Shown piece by piece: positions 61,489 through 64,000 of a DNA stretch of 64,000 nucleotides. Both the position numbers and the translations under genes were made by a program. Under the pieces are notes generated by a model. That model was given only the letters and a program-made list of their open reading frames with translations. It ran no database searches and was not told the origin of the DNA. The stretch is taken from contig NC_065531.1 in assembly GCF_020184175.1 (NCBI RefSeq), positions 44,537,213 to 44,601,212 on the forward strand, in the 5' to 3' direction. Positions within the stretch are counted from its first letter, which is position 1, and the number at the start of each line of letters is the position of its first letter. The DNA comes from Aphis gossypii (Eukaryota; Arthropoda; Insecta; Hemiptera; Aphididae).

Positions 61489-62962
61489 ATGCCAAAAATC
61501 AAGAAAAGTGTAAATGATGAAAATAAATGTCCGAATAAAATGGCTGGAAATAAAAAATATAAATCAGGATTTAAATTTGATATGAAAAGAATTCTAAAAG
61601 AAAGACAAGCTGAGGATGAATTTTTGAAAAAACATGCTGATCTTGATAAAGAGATGAAAGTTGTAGATGACTTGTTCCAAGAAGAAGTAAATAATACTAT
61701 TAAACAAGATGATTCCTTTTCTCTTGTATTGCCAAAAGTTGGTTTTGTTATATTTGACCGTTCTAAGTGTAATATAAATTTTGAAGACAAGTTTAGTACA
61801 ACAGGATTATATTCACAACAGCTACTTCTAATGTCAATTGAGAAAAATGAATTTGAAGCCAATATTATTTTTAATAATCTAATAAACTCAAATTGGTCAC
61901 CAGTATTTGAAGTATGTTAAACATTTATTTTACTTACTATACATATTACTGAATTTCTAATCAATATCTATAACATTTTTTTTTATTAAAATGGTTTTTA
62001 GGATGTTCAACTTATTTTATCAAACTGGGGAGCTGATTTGGATTCATTGACTAATAGTAAACTATTAAAGTGTCAAATAAAAGATAGTGAGAAAATTAAA
62101 AGGCACAACTTTGAACTAGCAATGAATTTCTTGACTTATAATATACTAAAAAATAATAAGAAATTAAGTGATGATGAATTACTAACATTGGCCCAGTATA
62201 TTGTTAAAATATCCTTTGATCACCATTTTGGACAAATGATAAATGTTATAAAAAAATTATTTAGTGCTTGTATTGAAACTGCAATACAAGAAAATGATGA
62301 TACTTCTATTATAATATTTGCTCAAGAATTGTATTCACAGTATGACAGCAAACTATTAAAGATGATAGTTGATTTATTTCTACCTTTAGAAGGAAACACA
62401 ATGAAAAAAATATACACTTATTTAACATTCAAACTGTACAAGTCACTTTTAGAAAAAACCAACAACATAAGCCCATTTCCATCTAGTATTAAAGAATGGT
62501 AAGAGTTATTCATGATAATTTTAATTTGAGTTTTGTTAGAAGGTTCTATAAATTAAATATGCAGTTCTATGTTTTTTAGCTAGAAAAATGTAAAATGTAA
62601 CTCCTAATTAAATTTAACTGTTTTACATCCATAGCTCTATTTATTAAATCATAGTACATTATTGAATAATAATTGAAATGCTTACATTTTTTTTCAGGTT
62701 TGTTCAAGATTATGTGAATAAAGATTTTTTCAATAATAAACCAAAAAGATTATTATACCGCCTTATTCGACTATTGGAACACGTCGTGATTGTTTTTGAT
62801 TTATATACGGATGAAAAAAAACTTAATGAAATGTATGACTTTTTACATTGTGTTGTTAAACCAACTGGATTATCAGATTCTTTAAAACTTGTTAATATAT
62901 TGGATCAATGGAGGTTGCGATTATTCCGTTTGCATGTGAATCGTCAAAATGTTTTATTCTAA
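61489..62962 (+). CDS. FAM178/SLF2-like protein (SMC5-SMC6 localisation factor family), probable
   Basis: The three coding exons are 61489-61911, 62002-62498 and 62698-62962, giving 394 residues in phase. The ATG follows an ATATTTCAG|G acceptor, so a noncoding exon lies upstream. The N-terminal 35 residues are basic. Residues about 30-65 are a charged helix (MKRILKERQAEDEFLKKHAD). The rest is an alpha-helical array without transmembrane segments, including VQLILSNWGADLDSL, FVQDYVNKDFFNNKPKRLLY and LVNILDQWRLRLFRLHVNRQ. The WGADLDSL region and the overall helical layout recall the C-terminal domain of FAM178A/SLF2, which brings SMC5/6 to damaged DNA and viral genomes. At 394 residues it is about a third of vertebrate SLF2 (around 1170), equivalent mainly to the conserved C-terminal domain. 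Identification is by eye and could be wrong; the gene itself is solid. Confidence 0.55.
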
Positions 62963-64000
62963 AAATTTCTAAGAATGTTACTATTCATAGATTATACTAT
63001 AATTATTATTTGCATTTATTTCTGTTATCAGTTATTAATTTTATATCGAGGAAGATATTTATTTTATTTATTTGAGTAATTGAACGTTGTTCCAAAGTTA
63101 ACTGTAAATTGTAATAATGTAAAAGTAGATCTATGACTGCTTACATGTATTATAATACCAACTAAATGATTTATACTTATATTTATAATTGTAAATTATT
63201 TAGAATCTTAATTCTTAGTCATTATAACGTATTACATATTAAAATTATATTAATGTAATTGTTTAAATTTATTTCCATCTTACAACATTGTACAAAATAA
63301 CAAAACTTCTTTTATTTGACCAAAAGATCGTAGCAGCTTTCCAGTGCAAGCTAATGAAAAACAAATGAACATATTAATATGTTTTTCATAACAAAAGTAA
63401 TACAACACATATTATACTTTTAATTTCATAAAATGAGTGATGACAAACAAAAATGATTCTCTTACGATTACCGATAGTCTGGAAAATATTGGTAAACTTG
63501 CTGTATATATATATATACATTATTAAAAAATGAAATTAATATTTTATACTGATCATATATTCTACTTGTTAAGAATTTAAAATTACTGTACATGTGATGT
63601 ACGCATATTTGACCAATTGAAAGTGTTTCAAATCTCAAACAATCCAGTTTTACTCTAAAGACACGTGAGGCACGAGCTCAAAGCTCCTGACCGACTAAGG
63701 CTCCTAAAAGTACTATTTACATCTTATAACATATTGGCTTAACCTATCTCCACTAACCGATGAGACCTACTAAACAAGTTGTTGTGTAGAAGTATACGGG
63801 TGAAGAGAAATATAACATTAAATAGGAGACTGATGCGAATAATATTGATATTTATGAGTTTCAATTATTGATTCTATGTATTTAAATGGTATTTAGTCAA
63901 TATATTTAATAATACAACAATAATAAATTGTAATGCACTACGTTATACTATGAAAAAATACTATAGACTTGTCTATGGTCATTGGTCATAGTCTCGTCAC
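62963..64000. other. 3'UTR of the SLF2-like gene and following DNA
   Basis: This is AT-rich with a (TA)n run near 63504-63518. ATTAAA near 63237 is a possible weak polyadenylation signal. A GC-richer patch near 63660-63710 (GAGGCACGAGCTCAAAGCTC) and the very end (GTCTATGGTCATTGGTCATAG) look like repeat fragments, but they cannot be bounded in this window. Confidence 0.35.

Noticed and set aside
61386..61862. 158-codon minus-strand frame
   Set aside because: It is antisense to the first coding exon of the SLF2-like gene, with composition typical of a reverse-strand shadow.

Overview
The window reads as nuclear DNA of a sap-feeding insect, most likely an aphid. It is extremely AT-rich, with many (TA)n tracts and scattered short hAT-like, Tc1/mariner-like and LINE remnants. 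Its genes are intron-containing with GT-AG junctions, and the protein genes are clearly animal (insect-type promoters, spliceosomal SNW1, mitochondrial complex III subunit 9). The aphid assignment is inference from composition and repeat style; nothing here proves the species.

Layout. Positions 1-44,000 are gene-poor. At the left end lie the last two coding exons (2142-2218 and 7685-7899) of a plus-strand gene for a secreted SBSPON-like protein (somatomedin-B and thrombospondin type-1 domain family), split by a 5.5 kb intron. After that come decayed transposons (Tc1/mariner-type MITE at 12.5 kb, LINE scraps at 14.9 and 17.4 kb, a hAT remnant at 19.3-19.95 kb, a hAT MITE with perfect 8-bp target duplications at 34.7 kb). 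There is also a CpG-rich, geneless island at 20.9-21.9 kb, a nearly identical 0.93 kb tandem duplication at 22.5-24.36 kb, and a degenerate tandem repeat that abuts a good-looking isolated coding exon at 31.49-31.63 kb.

Positions 44,000-63,000 form a compact gene cluster: a Rab-GAP of the TBC1D10/whacked family (44731-47493, +), the splicing and transcription factor SNW1/Bx42 (50560-54442, +), the complex III subunit UQCR10/QCR9 (56636-55580, -; only 58 residues in two exons), a broken Jockey-type LINE (about 59985-58160, -), and a gene resembling the FAM178/SLF2 family (61489-62962, +). Three of these genes are complete and confidently identified, and all exon phases sum correctly. They are housekeeping genes without an evident shared pathway, so there is no operon-like logic.

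I did not find a CRISPR, phage, toxin-antitoxin or other prokaryotic system. The items most worth following up are the orphan exon at 31.5 kb, the CpG island at 21 kb, the recent tandem duplication, and the reduced SLF2-like protein.
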